Shown here one piece after another: positions 8,009-15,685 of a stretch of 64,000 bases of DNA (the first letter of the stretch is position 1; each line of letters begins with the position of its first letter). Both the position numbers and the translations under genes were made by a program. The stretch comes from Ruminiclostridium cellobioparum subsp. termitidis CT1112. GTDB taxonomy: Bacteria > Bacillota > Clostridia > Acetivibrionales > DSM-1351. Location of the stretch: contig NZ_AORV01000065.1 in assembly GCF_000350485.1 (NCBI RefSeq), positions 417,667 through 481,666 on the forward strand, written 5' to 3'. The notes under the pieces were generated by a model that saw only the letters and a program-made list of their open reading frames with translations, made no database searches and had not been told where the DNA came from.

Positions 8009-8632
8009 ATGAATATGGTCGTCAAACTCAGGAATGAATTGTCCGGTAAATCATTACTGAATGAAAAATTAATTAACCTTTTTATATGTTTTATTTTATA
8101 TTCATTTACAGGTTGGGTGGCAGAAACCATATATATGTCAATATATCATGGGCACCTGGTAAAAAGAGGATTCCTGATAGGCCCCCTGTGTGCGGTGTAT
8201 GGTATCGGATCGGTTTTAGTGGTTTATATCCTCAATCATATCAAATCCCATCCGTTTCTGGTCTTCATATGTGCCGCCCTTATAACCTCGGTGGTGGAAT
8301 TGTTGGCAGGACTTCTCCTGAGTATATTGACATCAAAACGTCTCTGGGACTACAGCGGTGATTTTGCCAATTTTATGGGATATATCTGTCTCAGGAATAC
8401 AATTATCTGGGGGATAATGTCTCTCTTCCTGGTTTATATCATCCATCCCGCCCTGCTGAGATTTATCGCACTGATCCCGGCAAAAGCCAGAGAGGTGATC
8501 TGTTTTTCAGCGGTGGTCTGGCTCTCTGCCGATATCAGCATTTCGGTTTATTCCAGCCTGAATGGTGTTAATAACCTGGTATGGCTGTCACAGGTCGTTT
8601 CCCGGGGAATTTCTTTCCGCTGGATGCCTTAA
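8009..8632 (+). CDS. putative ABC transporter permease (CmpB-type membrane protein)
   Basis: A 207-residue integral membrane protein with about five hydrophobic segments. The segment FTGWVAETIYMS followed by KRGFLIGPLCAVYGIGS is the hallmark of the ABC_trans_CmpB family, whose function is poorly known despite the name. The start is supported by GGGGTG. The last 45 bases overlap tail to tail with the gene on the other strand, so the final 14 residues of this protein are constrained by the overlap. No ATPase partner is adjacent. Confidence 0.8.
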   Translation: MNMVVKLRNELSGKSLLNEKLINLFICFILYSFTGWVAETIYMSIYHGHLVKRGFLIGPLCAVYGIGSVLVVYILNHIKSHPFLVFICAALITSVVELLAGLLLSILTSKRLWDYSGDFANFMGYICLRNTIIWGIMSLFLVYIIHPALLRFIALIPAKAREVICFSAVVWLSADISISVYSSLNGVNNLVWLSQVVSRGISFRWMP

Positions 8633-9238
8633 GACAGTTCTAAGCTTGTCAGGAGCAGTCTTTCTCGGATCTGACAGGTAGATTTCGTGATGCTTCCGCA
8701 GCAAACCTGTTGCGTCCTTCAACTGGTTCTGCTCCATAAATTGCCGCATCAGTTCCACAGACTGCGGCTCGGTTGCATATGGTCCCCTGTGGAGGATTTG
8801 TACGCACAATCCCTCGGTAAATGTCTCGAACCTTGCTTTTGAAACATCAAGTTCAGGTTTTTTCTTTCTGCAGGTATGGACAGCCCATTCAAAAACCTCG
8901 GGAGTCACAAAATCAGGCTGTCTTATCATTGAGGTCCAAAGCCAGTTGTCACGCCTGTAGAAATCAAACGCTCCGTCTTCATACCACCACAGGCCTTCAA
9001 GGGGCGGCACCACATATTCAAAATATCCTGCCGGTTGGGCTCCGCTCATCTTTGACATTTTAATTGTAAAAGTGATGCCGTAAAGAATGCCGACAGCCTT
9101 TTCATATTCACTGCCATTGGGATCACCTGCCCCATCCACGCATATGAAATTCATGGCGGGGACTTCAATCTGCCGAGGGATTTCCCCAGGCATATAAAGA
9201 TCTCTGTACTGTTTTTTGAAATCAAATTTTTCAGGCAT
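8588..9238 (-). CDS. GyrI-like small-molecule-binding domain protein
   Basis: A 216-residue stand-alone GyrI-like domain (related to the effector domain of multidrug regulators). It begins MPEKFDFKKQYRDLY and ends with the usual LSDPRKTAPDKLRTVLR block plus about 12 extra residues. The frame is open to 9397, but that part is translated MITE DNA; GAGGAG sits ten bases before the ATG at 9238, which is chosen. Stand-alone members bind or hydrolyse small xenobiotics in some species; role here unknown. The 3' end overlaps the convergent CmpB-like gene by 45 bases. Confidence 0.87.
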   Translation of the reverse strand: MPEKFDFKKQYRDLYMPGEIPRQIEVPAMNFICVDGAGDPNGSEYEKAVGILYGITFTIKMSKMSGAQPAGYFEYVVPPLEGLWWYEDGAFDFYRRDNWLWTSMIRQPDFVTPEVFEWAVHTCRKKKPELDVSKARFETFTEGLCVQILHRGPYATEPQSVELMRQFMEQNQLKDATGLLRKHHEIYLSDPRKTAPDKLRTVLRHPAERNSPGNDL

Positions 9239-9296
9239 GTAATACCATCTCCTCATTTTCAGTCTCAAATCTAGTCTTAAGGAAATTATATACGAG

Positions 9297-9405
9297 GAAA
9301 TATGACAACTGATGTCATATTTCATGAAATTGTACTCGCGTACCAGTTGATTTTGATTAAATCTATCTGTAAAGCAAAACAAAATTTTAATTGGCACAAC
9401 GCGTT
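9297..9405 (-). mobile_element. MITE-like element, single-ended fragment
   Basis: The reverse complement of this stretch matches the left arm of the elements at 17639-18142: GCGTTGTGC, ATTAAAATTTTGTTTTGCTTT, CAGATAGATTTAAT, CAACTGGTA, CATGAAATA. It ends in a small GAAATATGAC/GTCATATTTC hairpin instead of the second arm. It lies between a GyrI-like gene and a P-loop kinase gene. Confidence 0.75.
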
Positions 9406-9408
9406 AAT

Positions 9409-9951
9409 CTAATATAGCAATTCTTTGACTGCGCTTACCCTTTCCTCTACAGACAAATCCCCTTCAAGGGACAGGACGGGACAGTTCAAGCCGTCCAGCC
9501 AGGCTTTGTGCAAGGTTTTGCTTCTAATCTCCATTCCACCGTCATCATATCTGGAAGCCCATTGTATAAATTCTTTTGAAGCTTCATACATTTCCCCGCC
9601 TGCTTCCAGAGCTTCCTTTCCATATCTCTGCCTTTCTCTTTCAATAAGCCTGGACAGCCTTATATCACCGGGAAGCCATAGAAAAACCACAAGCTCAAAG
9701 CTTGGAATGAACACATCTCCCCACCCGCATAATGAACCCGAAAGGACCCATTTGTCAGCAGTATGAATATCCTGTTCAAGGATTTTTCTTCTATCTTCGG
9801 CTGGACGGATGTTTTGAAAAGGTGGCCATGAAGGCAGCCAGAAATAAGAATCGGTGTCAAAGTGCCTGTAACCCAATTCCTTCTCAAGAGCACAGCCCAA
9901 AGTAGTTGTACCAGAACCTGACGCCCCAAGAATGTGTATGTGCCTGATCAT
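9409..9951 (-). CDS. P-loop kinase-like protein (adenylate kinase/topology modulation type)
   Basis: A 180-residue P-loop NTPase with Walker A GASGSGTTT at residues 9-17, the FDTDSYFW segment typical of AAA_18/FlaR-like small kinases, and LWLPGDIRLSRLIERERQR as the lid region. These proteins are often annotated DNA topology modulation protein, with unproven substrates. Start supported by GGGAGG. It has no obvious operon partner; its stop lies four bases from the MITE fragment. Confidence 0.8.
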   Translation of the reverse strand: MIRHIHILGASGSGTTTLGCALEKELGYRHFDTDSYFWLPSWPPFQNIRPAEDRRKILEQDIHTADKWVLSGSLCGWGDVFIPSFELVVFLWLPGDIRLSRLIERERQRYGKEALEAGGEMYEASKEFIQWASRYDDGGMEIRSKTLHKAWLDGLNCPVLSLEGDLSVEERVSAVKELLY

Positions 9952-10008
9952 ACTTTCCTCCCGCTGTTTTTTATAATATCAACAAAAGCGTATTGCCCGA
10001 AGCAAAAC

Positions 10009-10344
10009 CTATTCCCAGTCCTTCCATATATCGGGCTGATAACCCACCGTAGCCTTTTTACCGTTTCTGACTATGGGTGAATTATATAGCTTTGGATTTT
10101 TGAAAAGCACTTCCTCCGCCACTTTTCCAACACCGAGATTCCTCATGTTCAAGCGCTCATATTCTTTGCTTTTCTCATTAATTAAAGCCTTAAGCCCGAC
10201 AGCTGATTTAACGCTGTCAAATTCACCCTTGCTTAGCCCGTATTTATTCAATTCGATATACTGATAGCTGATTTTCCGTTCTTTAAAGTATCTCTCGGCC
10301 TTTTGAGTATCAAAACCTTTTGTTCCAAAAATCTGAATATTCAT
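10009..10344 (-). CDS. ArsC/Spx-family protein lacking the redox cysteine
   Basis: A 111-residue thioredoxin-fold ArsC/Spx-like protein (MNIQIFGTKGFDTQKAERYF, ending GYQPDIWKDW). In ArsC and Spx the first loop carries a catalytic or CxxC cysteine; here it reads GTKGFDTQKA and the whole protein has no Cys. It cannot be a classical arsenate reductase and is more likely a regulatory or degenerate member. It follows the GNAT gene directly (stop and ATG adjacent) with GGAGAG inside that gene, so the two form an operon. Confidence 0.78.
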   Translation of the reverse strand: MNIQIFGTKGFDTQKAERYFKERKISYQYIELNKYGLSKGEFDSVKSAVGLKALINEKSKEYERLNMRNLGVGKVAEEVLFKNPKLYNSPIVRNGKKATVGYQPDIWKDWE

Positions 10345-10851
10345 TTAAAATTTCTCTCCCAAAACTTTCAAGTTGTCACCGGTTACCCTGTAAACCGTCC
10401 ACTCGTCCATAGGAACCGCACCCAGCTTTTTATAAAATCTTATGGAAGGCTCATTCCAGTCAAGCACCCACCATTCAAGACGTCCGCAGTTTCTCTCCAG
10501 TGCAAGCCCTGCCAGAAAGGCAAGCATAATCTTCCCCATTCCCTTTCCCCTCATTTCGGGCTTTACATATAAATCCTCAAGGTATAAACCTGCCTGACCC
10601 AAAAAAGTAGAAAAGTTATGAAAGAAAAGAGCAAAACCGACAGGCTTTCCCTCATATTCTCCTATAATTACTTCAGCTGCCTTTTTGCAGAAAAGTGAAT
10701 TCCTCAGTCCTTCTTCAGTGGCAACCACCTGATCCAACATTTTTTCGTATATGGCCAGCTCCTTTATAAAATCCAGAATCAGGGCAGTATCGCTTTCGTC
10801 GGCATAACGAAGCTTAAAGCCCTCCAGTTTCGTGTCGATGAACTTTTTCAT
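10345..10851 (-). CDS. GNAT acetyltransferase, diamine/thialysine-type
   Basis: A 168-residue GNAT enzyme. The acetyl-CoA loop is VKPEMRGKGMGKIML, and LEWWVLDWNEPSIRFYKKLGA is characteristic of the SSAT2/thialysine N-acetyltransferase branch, as is FFHNFSTFLGQAGLYLEDLYV. A frame opens at 10881, but the ATG at 10851 has GGAGG five bases upstream and matches the family length. Likely acetylates a diamine or lysine analogue. It is first gene of a two-gene unit with the ArsC/Spx-like gene. Confidence 0.87.
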   Translation of the reverse strand: MKKFIDTKLEGFKLRYADESDTALILDFIKELAIYEKMLDQVVATEEGLRNSLFCKKAAEVIIGEYEGKPVGFALFFHNFSTFLGQAGLYLEDLYVKPEMRGKGMGKIMLAFLAGLALERNCGRLEWWVLDWNEPSIRFYKKLGAVPMDEWTVYRVTGDNLKVLGEKF

Positions 10852-10930
10852 GCATACCTCCTGCAAATAGTCTTGCTGCAAACCTCCGTATCCTTTGGTG
10901 GTCCGAAGTCTATTGCGTAATAAATATATA

Positions 10931-10961
10931 AAAAAATATAGTCCTGGTGAACTATATTTTT
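10931..10961. terminator. bidirectional terminator
   Basis: A-rich and T-rich arms (AAAAATATAGT/AACTATATTTTT) around CCTGGTG, 12 bases downstream of the PilZ gene stop. Confidence 0.75.
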
Positions 10962-10972
10962 ACACTATATTT

Positions 10973-11614
10973 TTAAAATTTGTATCTGGCATTTATCAAA
11001 TGCCGGTATATCAATTCCTTTTCAGCCTGGACCATATTTGTCAACTGGGCTTCAGTTGAATACATGGAGTTTTTATCCCTGTGAATAATTTGAATTCCGT
11101 ATTCATTTCTTCCAAAATTTTTAGATTTTCTAATAACTGTGGCATCGTATTTTGAAACAGAATTACTTAAAAATACGTTTATTTCGATCAAATCATCGAT
11201 TTCAAAATCCCCCGGAGAATAAATACACATGCCTGAATAGCTAAAATCCTTAATACAAGCGCTTTCCCTCTTGTTGGATTCCAATAGCTTTACCTCTCCG
11301 AGCAGAGAAGTCGGGAACCTTTCATATTGTCTTTTCTCCAGTTCCTTTGCAATATTGATCACATTGTTGGAGCATATTATGTACTGCTCCTCCTTGGGGT
11401 TGACACCTACAACACTTCCCCCGTTAACCGTAAGATTTTCCCTTTCATCCATCATCCCGATCAATACTGGATCCCCTTTTATCATTTCGGCCACATGATT
11501 TTCACTATCGCTGATTTTAACGGTAAATATTTTATTGGTATCGCCGCTGATAAAAGTGCAATTAATTGGTTTTAATTTGTTGTAATGTCTTAATACAAGA
11601 TTTGTTTTTTGCAT
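10973..11614 (-). CDS. PilZ-domain c-di-GMP binding protein (YcgR-like)
   Basis: A 213-residue cytoplasmic protein. The N-terminal ~95 residues form a YcgR-N-like barrel; the C-terminal PilZ domain shows the c-di-GMP motifs RQYERF (RxxxR) near residue 95 and DFSYSGM (D-x-S-x-x-G) near 123. Both are needed for ligand binding and both are intact. Such proteins slow flagellar motors or control secretion, but no motility gene is close. Start ATG behind GGGTG; monocistronic with its own terminator. Confidence 0.9.
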   Translation of the reverse strand: MQKTNLVLRHYNKLKPINCTFISGDTNKIFTVKISDSENHVAEMIKGDPVLIGMMDERENLTVNGGSVVGVNPKEEQYIICSNNVINIAKELEKRQYERFPTSLLGEVKLLESNKRESACIKDFSYSGMCIYSPGDFEIDDLIEINVFLSNSVSKYDATVIRKSKNFGRNEYGIQIIHRDKNSMYSTEAQLTNMVQAEKELIYRHLINARYKF

Positions 11615-11844
11615 ATTATCACCCTGATTATTATTTTTTGTATATATTAAAATTACTTCTGCTAAATTCTACTGCATCTGCTGGTCTTTCGGGTAAAACA
11701 ACATATATATAACAATCTAAAATAATCCAATAAAAAGAAATCTATTAAAAGAATATCACATAAAATCTGGAGCAACAATACTGTCCATGAAGTATTTAAC
11801 ACATATTTAACCAAAAGCTGCTAAAATTTATGCAAACCCGTCTT

Positions 11845-11864
11845 AATTTTTGCCGGCAAAAATT
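11845..11864. repeat. perfect 20-bp palindrome
   Basis: AATTTTTGCCGGCAAAAATT, followed by more T on the plus strand. It looks like a short bidirectional terminator, but no gene ends nearby on the plus strand. It lies in the 381-base gap between divergent genes, which otherwise shows only the promoter at 11911-11939. Confidence 0.5.
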
Positions 11865-11910
11865 TTTTATGTAGAATGGAACTTAGACACTTAATAGCCT
11901 GAAATCCTCA

Positions 11911-11939
11911 TTGAATAACAAAATGGATTAATGTAAAAT
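11911..11939 (+). promoter_or_regulatory. promoter of the nuclease-like gene
   Basis: TTGAAT (11911-11916), 17-base spacer, TAAAAT (11934-11939), about 50 bases before the ATG at 11996. Confidence 0.5.
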
Positions 11940-11995
11940 GTTTATCGGACCGTGTTGCATTTTATTGAATCCTTTACATGGCCCGGGAGGTCAAT

Positions 11996-12733
11996 ATGGG
12001 TACTTCTTATAATTTTGAGCAGGCCTGCGGCAAAGTCATGGACTCGGCCTACCGCCGGGAAGGTATCGGAACTCTGGGAGAAAAAACTCTTCATGCAGTC
12101 CTTAAGCACTATTTCGAACCTGATGAAAGCTGCCATGAAATAAAAGTTGGCTCCTATTACGCAGATATACTGAATGCTGAAGGAATAACCGAAATCCAGA
12201 CCCGGCAGTGGAACAAACTGAGGGGAAAGCTTAAGGCCTTTCTCCCTGAAAACAAGGTCACACTTGTATATCCTGTTGCGTATACCAAATGGCTTTTATG
12301 GATTAATGAAGAGACAGGCGAAATAAGCAAGAAAAGGCTTTCTCCCAAAAAAGGCTCCGCTTATGATATCTTCTTTGAATTGTACAGAATAAAAAATTAC
12401 CTGGATAGTGAAAATCTCCGTTTATGCATTGTATACCTTGATATCGAAGAATACCGCCTGCTTAACGGCTGGAGTACCGACGGCAAAAAAGGCTCCTGGC
12501 GGCATGACAGGATTCCCAAAGACCTGCAAAAAGTAATTTATATAAACAATAAAAGTGACTACTCCAGACTTATACCCGAATCACTCCCTCCCCGCTTTAC
12601 AAGCAGAGAGTTTCAAAAAGCCTCAGGCCTGAGCCTTTCAAAGGCACAAACTGCTTTAAATGTTCTATTTTATGTTGGGGCTGTTGAACGGGTTGGAAAA
12701 GAACGGAATATGTTTATTTACGAAAGAAGATAA
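11996..12733 (+). CDS. PD-(D/E)xK nuclease-like protein with winged-helix tail
   Basis: A 245-residue soluble protein of unknown function. Residues 1-70 give a plausible PD-(D/E)xK core: E29 in GTLGEKTLH, D57 in YYADIL and E66-x-Q68 in TEIQT, an accepted variant of the D...ExK signature. The last ~50 residues (FTSREFQKASGLSLSKAQTALNVLFYVGAVERV) look like a winged helix. The frame opens at 11978, but GGGAGG precedes the ATG at 11996. No methylase or defence partner is adjacent. Nuclease role is inference from motif spacing. Confidence 0.65.
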   Translation: MGTSYNFEQACGKVMDSAYRREGIGTLGEKTLHAVLKHYFEPDESCHEIKVGSYYADILNAEGITEIQTRQWNKLRGKLKAFLPENKVTLVYPVAYTKWLLWINEETGEISKKRLSPKKGSAYDIFFELYRIKNYLDSENLRLCIVYLDIEEYRLLNGWSTDGKKGSWRHDRIPKDLQKVIYINNKSDYSRLIPESLPPRFTSREFQKASGLSLSKAQTALNVLFYVGAVERVGKERNMFIYERR

Positions 12734-12747
12734 TTTTAAAAGGTATT

Positions 12748-12817
12748 AAAAGTACATGTTTGAAATTGCAGGCAAAATACTTGTGCGAGCCCTGAAAAAT
12801 TTTAACATGTACTTTTT
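12748..12817. terminator. bidirectional terminator between convergent genes
   Basis: AAAAGTACATGTT (12748-12760) pairs with AACATGTACTTTT (12804-12816) across a long loop, between the stops of two convergent genes. Confidence 0.7.
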
Positions 12818-12819
12818 CT

Positions 12820-13281
12820 CTATATATGAATATTCTGCGCACCCTGCTTCTTAAGAGTTTCTCTGACAGTATCCTTATCCCCGGATTCACATTCAACCAT
12901 TACTACAGAACTTCCCGAATCGATAACAGCCTTTATTTCATGTTCTATATCTCCGGGTACTCCCCAATTTACCATTATCTCTTTAAAATCACTGCCAATA
13001 CTTCCATTGACCAGACTGACTATGGGACGTGCCTGTATAAGAGGGCCTGTTCCCGCAAGCATAAAACCATTTATTCCTGATGCCGCACCTGTAACTCCTC
13101 CCATAAAACCGAAGTAGGGCACCTCCAGACCGTCCTCATGGTCATTAGCCACCTGTCTCTCCCTGAAGTCCTCCTGGTTCTGATGCCCGAGAACTTCAAT
13201 TTTAAAACCCTGCCTGCTTAAATATCTGGCTGCTTCAATAGCAGGTGCCCTGCTGATAAAATATCCGGTTGCTATTTCCAT
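12820..13281 (-). CDS. stress-type protein with glycine-zipper segment
   Basis: A 153-residue protein beginning GYFISRAPAIEAARYLSRQGF, resembling the N-terminal half of YflT/general-stress-17M-like proteins, followed by a Gly-rich hydrophobic stretch (FGFMGGVTGAASGINGFMLAGTG) that may insert in membrane or pack helices, and a C-terminal alpha/beta half (VVMVECESGDKDTVRETLKKQGA). No enzyme motif is seen. The frame runs upstream to 13314, but that is the leader repeat; the ATG at 13281 follows GGAGG. Monocistronic with a terminator. Family assignment is tentative. Confidence 0.65.
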   Translation of the reverse strand: MEIATGYFISRAPAIEAARYLSRQGFKIEVLGHQNQEDFRERQVANDHEDGLEVPYFGFMGGVTGAASGINGFMLAGTGPLIQARPIVSLVNGSIGSDFKEIMVNWGVPGDIEHEIKAVIDSGSSVVMVECESGDKDTVRETLKKQGAQNIHI

Positions 13282-13326
13282 ATTAACCTCCATGAGCCAC
13301 ATTCGCGGCCACAAAATGTAATGAAA
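13282..13326 (-). repeat. leader repeat, copy A
   Basis: Minus strand: CATTACATTTTGTGGCCGC, then GAATG, then TGGCTCATGGAGGTTAAT directly before the ATG at 13281. GGCC/GGCT can pair, leaving GGAGG just 3' of the stem. Confidence 0.75.
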
Positions 13327-13476
13327 TTTCTTCGCTCCTCTTGTTAATCCCAGTTACCTTATGAATTAGTATTTCTTTTATCAATATGGACTATTCGGTA
13401 ATTTCTTCTAACTTTTTAAGCTTTTATCAGACAAGGCTTTCCCTTCTTCGTAGAATAGGTAACTATTAACAATTGG

Positions 13477-13514
13477 CTGCATAAATAATTACTGTTGGAG
13501 TAATATTTATGCAG
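13477..13514. repeat. 16-bp inverted repeat upstream of the phosphatidyltransferase gene
   Basis: CTGCATAAATAATTACT pairs with AGTAATATTTATGCAG around TGTTGG, one mismatch. It ends 57 bases before the ATG at 13572 and may be an operator or 5' leader stem. Nothing else is recognised in 13327-13571. Confidence 0.45.
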
Positions 13515-13571
13515 TTGAAACTCCCAAACCGGATTTTTGGATTGGCAACCGTGAAAGAATAAGGTGCATGT

Positions 13572-14117
13572 ATGAAACCATTGGTATTTGTAAACAGTTT
13601 GACGCTCTCCAGAATATTTTTAAGTGTCCTGTTCTATTGGACCGTATCATATTTCCCTGAGCAGTTTGTCTATCATATCCTCATTTTTGCAATAATTTTT
13701 TTAACCGATTTTTTCGATGGAAGGCTGGCCAGGCAATATAATGTTGAAACCAGGGCAGGTGCTGTTTTTGATGTCGTTGCTGACCTATTCTTTGTTACAT
13801 GCTCCTTTGCTGTCCTGATCAGAAATAACATCCTCCCCTTCTGGATTTTGATTGTTGCAATAGTAAAATTTGCCGAGTTCTGGGTAAGCTCCATGGTATC
13901 GGCAAAAAAATCAAAAACCGTTGCAGGTGTATTTATTTTCGATGGCCTTGGCAAAGCTGCCGCACTGCTGTTGTATGCATTATCCGCAGTGGGTATTATG
14001 GCGTATGTCCTGCTGCCCGTAAATGCGGCTGCTGTCCTTGTTCTCTTTTACTGCGGTCTGGTAACATTGATGGCAGCAGTTTCATCCGTAAACCGGGTCT
14101 ATCTTTGTATAAAATAG
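13572..14117 (+). CDS. CDP-alcohol phosphatidyltransferase family protein
   Basis: A 181-residue membrane enzyme with about five hydrophobic helices. It carries the complete family motif D-x2-D-G-x2-A-R-x8-G-x3-D-x3-D (residues about 47-73, TDFFDGRLARQ...GAVFDVVAD). The family moves a phospho-alcohol from a CDP-linked donor to a lipid or polyol; PgsA- or Pgs-like glycerophosphate transfer is most common, but the acceptor cannot be told here. Start behind AAGGTG. No lipid genes adjacent. Confidence 0.88.
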   Translation: MKPLVFVNSLTLSRIFLSVLFYWTVSYFPEQFVYHILIFAIIFLTDFFDGRLARQYNVETRAGAVFDVVADLFFVTCSFAVLIRNNILPFWILIVAIVKFAEFWVSSMVSAKKSKTVAGVFIFDGLGKAAALLLYALSAVGIMAYVLLPVNAAAVLVLFYCGLVTLMAAVSSVNRVYLCIK

Positions 14118-14251
14118 TAATTCGCATATCGAATCGGTCCCATTTTTAAACATTCTTTGTGAATTTATATTGTAATATAAGGTAAAAAGAATATACATAA
14201 GCTGTTTATCATAATAAAAAATATTGAACAATTTCAGCACATAATAGCATG

Positions 14252-14935
14252 CTATATTCCGAATAGCATGAAACCTATTGTATTAATTGCGAAGTTTGCA
14301 AACATGTGGACCAGCCATGAAACATAAATATTGTCATATTTCTCATCCAAACGGTTGAATAGCAGCCCTGCCCCAAAAAGTCCGGCAATCAGGAGGACAA
14401 ATAAGCCCGGACTGAACCAGTTGGTCATTATGGCTATATGATATGCCGCAAAAGCCGCAGCACTGAATATGTATGCAAATTTTCTTCCCGCCGCTTTTTT
14501 CAGCCATAAGAACGCAACACCTCTGAAAAAATATTCCTCCAGCAGGGAGTTAATGAAAGAAATATAAAGCGCCACAAAAATGAAATTATCCCTGGTTACT
14601 CCAACATTGTTCTGTAAGGCTGCAGTTACTTTGGAAAAGTCCAAAAACGATGATAGTAAAAAGTAAACTCCCAGTATGAAAATATATACCCCTGCTCCCA
14701 ATGCGGCAGCAAAGCCCAAACTTTTCCTGTTAACCCTCAGCAGATTTTTCAGTTCCAACTCTTTTTCAAATAACGAATATATCAGCGGCAGCCCGGTAAA
14801 CAGCACAATTTTTATTCCTGATTTAATTGCATAATCAGGCCTGATAACCGCATCGACATAGGCCATTACCACGCAGCCAAGCAGTACTGCGGTGATTATG
14901 GACAAAATTCTTCTTTTTCCATTGAGTATAAGCAT
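14252..14935 (-). CDS. CPBP-family intramembrane metalloprotease
   Basis: A 227-residue multi-pass protein with the CPBP/Abi (CAAX protease-like) motifs EEYFFRG (EExxxR) near residue 140, AAYHIAI (FxxxH-like) near 173 and HMFANF near 212. These glutamic-type intramembrane proteases process prenylated or signal peptides, and some give phage or bacteriocin immunity. Start ATG three bases after the stop of the upstream GNAT gene with GGAG inside it, so the two are an operon. Confidence 0.87.
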   Translation of the reverse strand: MLILNGKRRILSIITAVLLGCVVMAYVDAVIRPDYAIKSGIKIVLFTGLPLIYSLFEKELELKNLLRVNRKSLGFAAALGAGVYIFILGVYFLLSSFLDFSKVTAALQNNVGVTRDNFIFVALYISFINSLLEEYFFRGVAFLWLKKAAGRKFAYIFSAAAFAAYHIAIMTNWFSPGLFVLLIAGLFGAGLLFNRLDEKYDNIYVSWLVHMFANFAINTIGFMLFGI

Positions 14936-14938
14936 AAA

Positions 14939-15454
14939 TTAATTCTCCTGTCGGAGTATTTTTTCAAAAGCAAGCCTCTTGCTTCGGTCTTCCAAATAAA
15001 TTATACCGCAATACGCGAATCCGTTCTTTTTTAATAACCTCTGCATGGAGATATTCTTTTCATGGGTATCCACCCTTATACCTGAAACTGATTTACGGCG
15101 GCATATTTTTTCAGCTTCATTTATCATAACGGAAGCCAGACCCGTACCCTTCAAACTGCCGTCAACAGCCAGCCGGTGAATGACAGCATACCGGTCGGGT
15201 GTAAGCCATGCACCCTCATAAATATCGTTGTAGGTCTTTTCCCCGTCAAAGGAAACGGCTATTGTACCGGCAATCTTACCGGCATTGCTCAGAACATAGC
15301 CGTGTTTATTCTCTATATCCCTTTTAATTGTCTCCATATCGGGATAACCATTCTGCCACTGGTCGATTCCGGTTTCCTTCAAGTACTCCTGCGCCTGGTG
15401 TATTATATTTAATATGTGATTTATATCGGCTTCTACTGCTCTTCTAAATTCCAA
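14939..15454 (-). CDS. GNAT family N-acetyltransferase
   Basis: A 171-residue single-domain GNAT. The CoA-binding region is VIHRLAVDGSLKGTGLASVMINEAE and the C-terminal half has the NGFAYCGIIYL strand. It belongs to the common clostridial GNAT group of unknown substrate. It is followed after three bases by the CPBP protease gene, likely co-transcribed. Confidence 0.87.
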   Translation of the reverse strand: MEFRRAVEADINHILNIIHQAQEYLKETGIDQWQNGYPDMETIKRDIENKHGYVLSNAGKIAGTIAVSFDGEKTYNDIYEGAWLTPDRYAVIHRLAVDGSLKGTGLASVMINEAEKICRRKSVSGIRVDTHEKNISMQRLLKKNGFAYCGIIYLEDRSKRLAFEKILRQEN

Positions 15455-15685
15455 TAATACAGCTCCTTTATTTTGATTAATGTAATATTAACATTTATTC
15501 ATGAGTTATCAAGAAGTTTCTGTTACCTATCCATTTTGTCATGCCATTCCATTTTAAGGTTGAATAAGCAATAATATTTGTTATAAAATATTTCTCCTTT
15601 CCAATTTTACTACAATAATACAGTTTTGTAATCAGGATTAATACACTTTGAAAGTTCGCTCAATAATTTAACCAGCCCGGCTGAA

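Noticed and set aside
10009..10344. Arsenate reductase
   Set aside because: The catalytic Cys is missing and there are no ars genes nearby.
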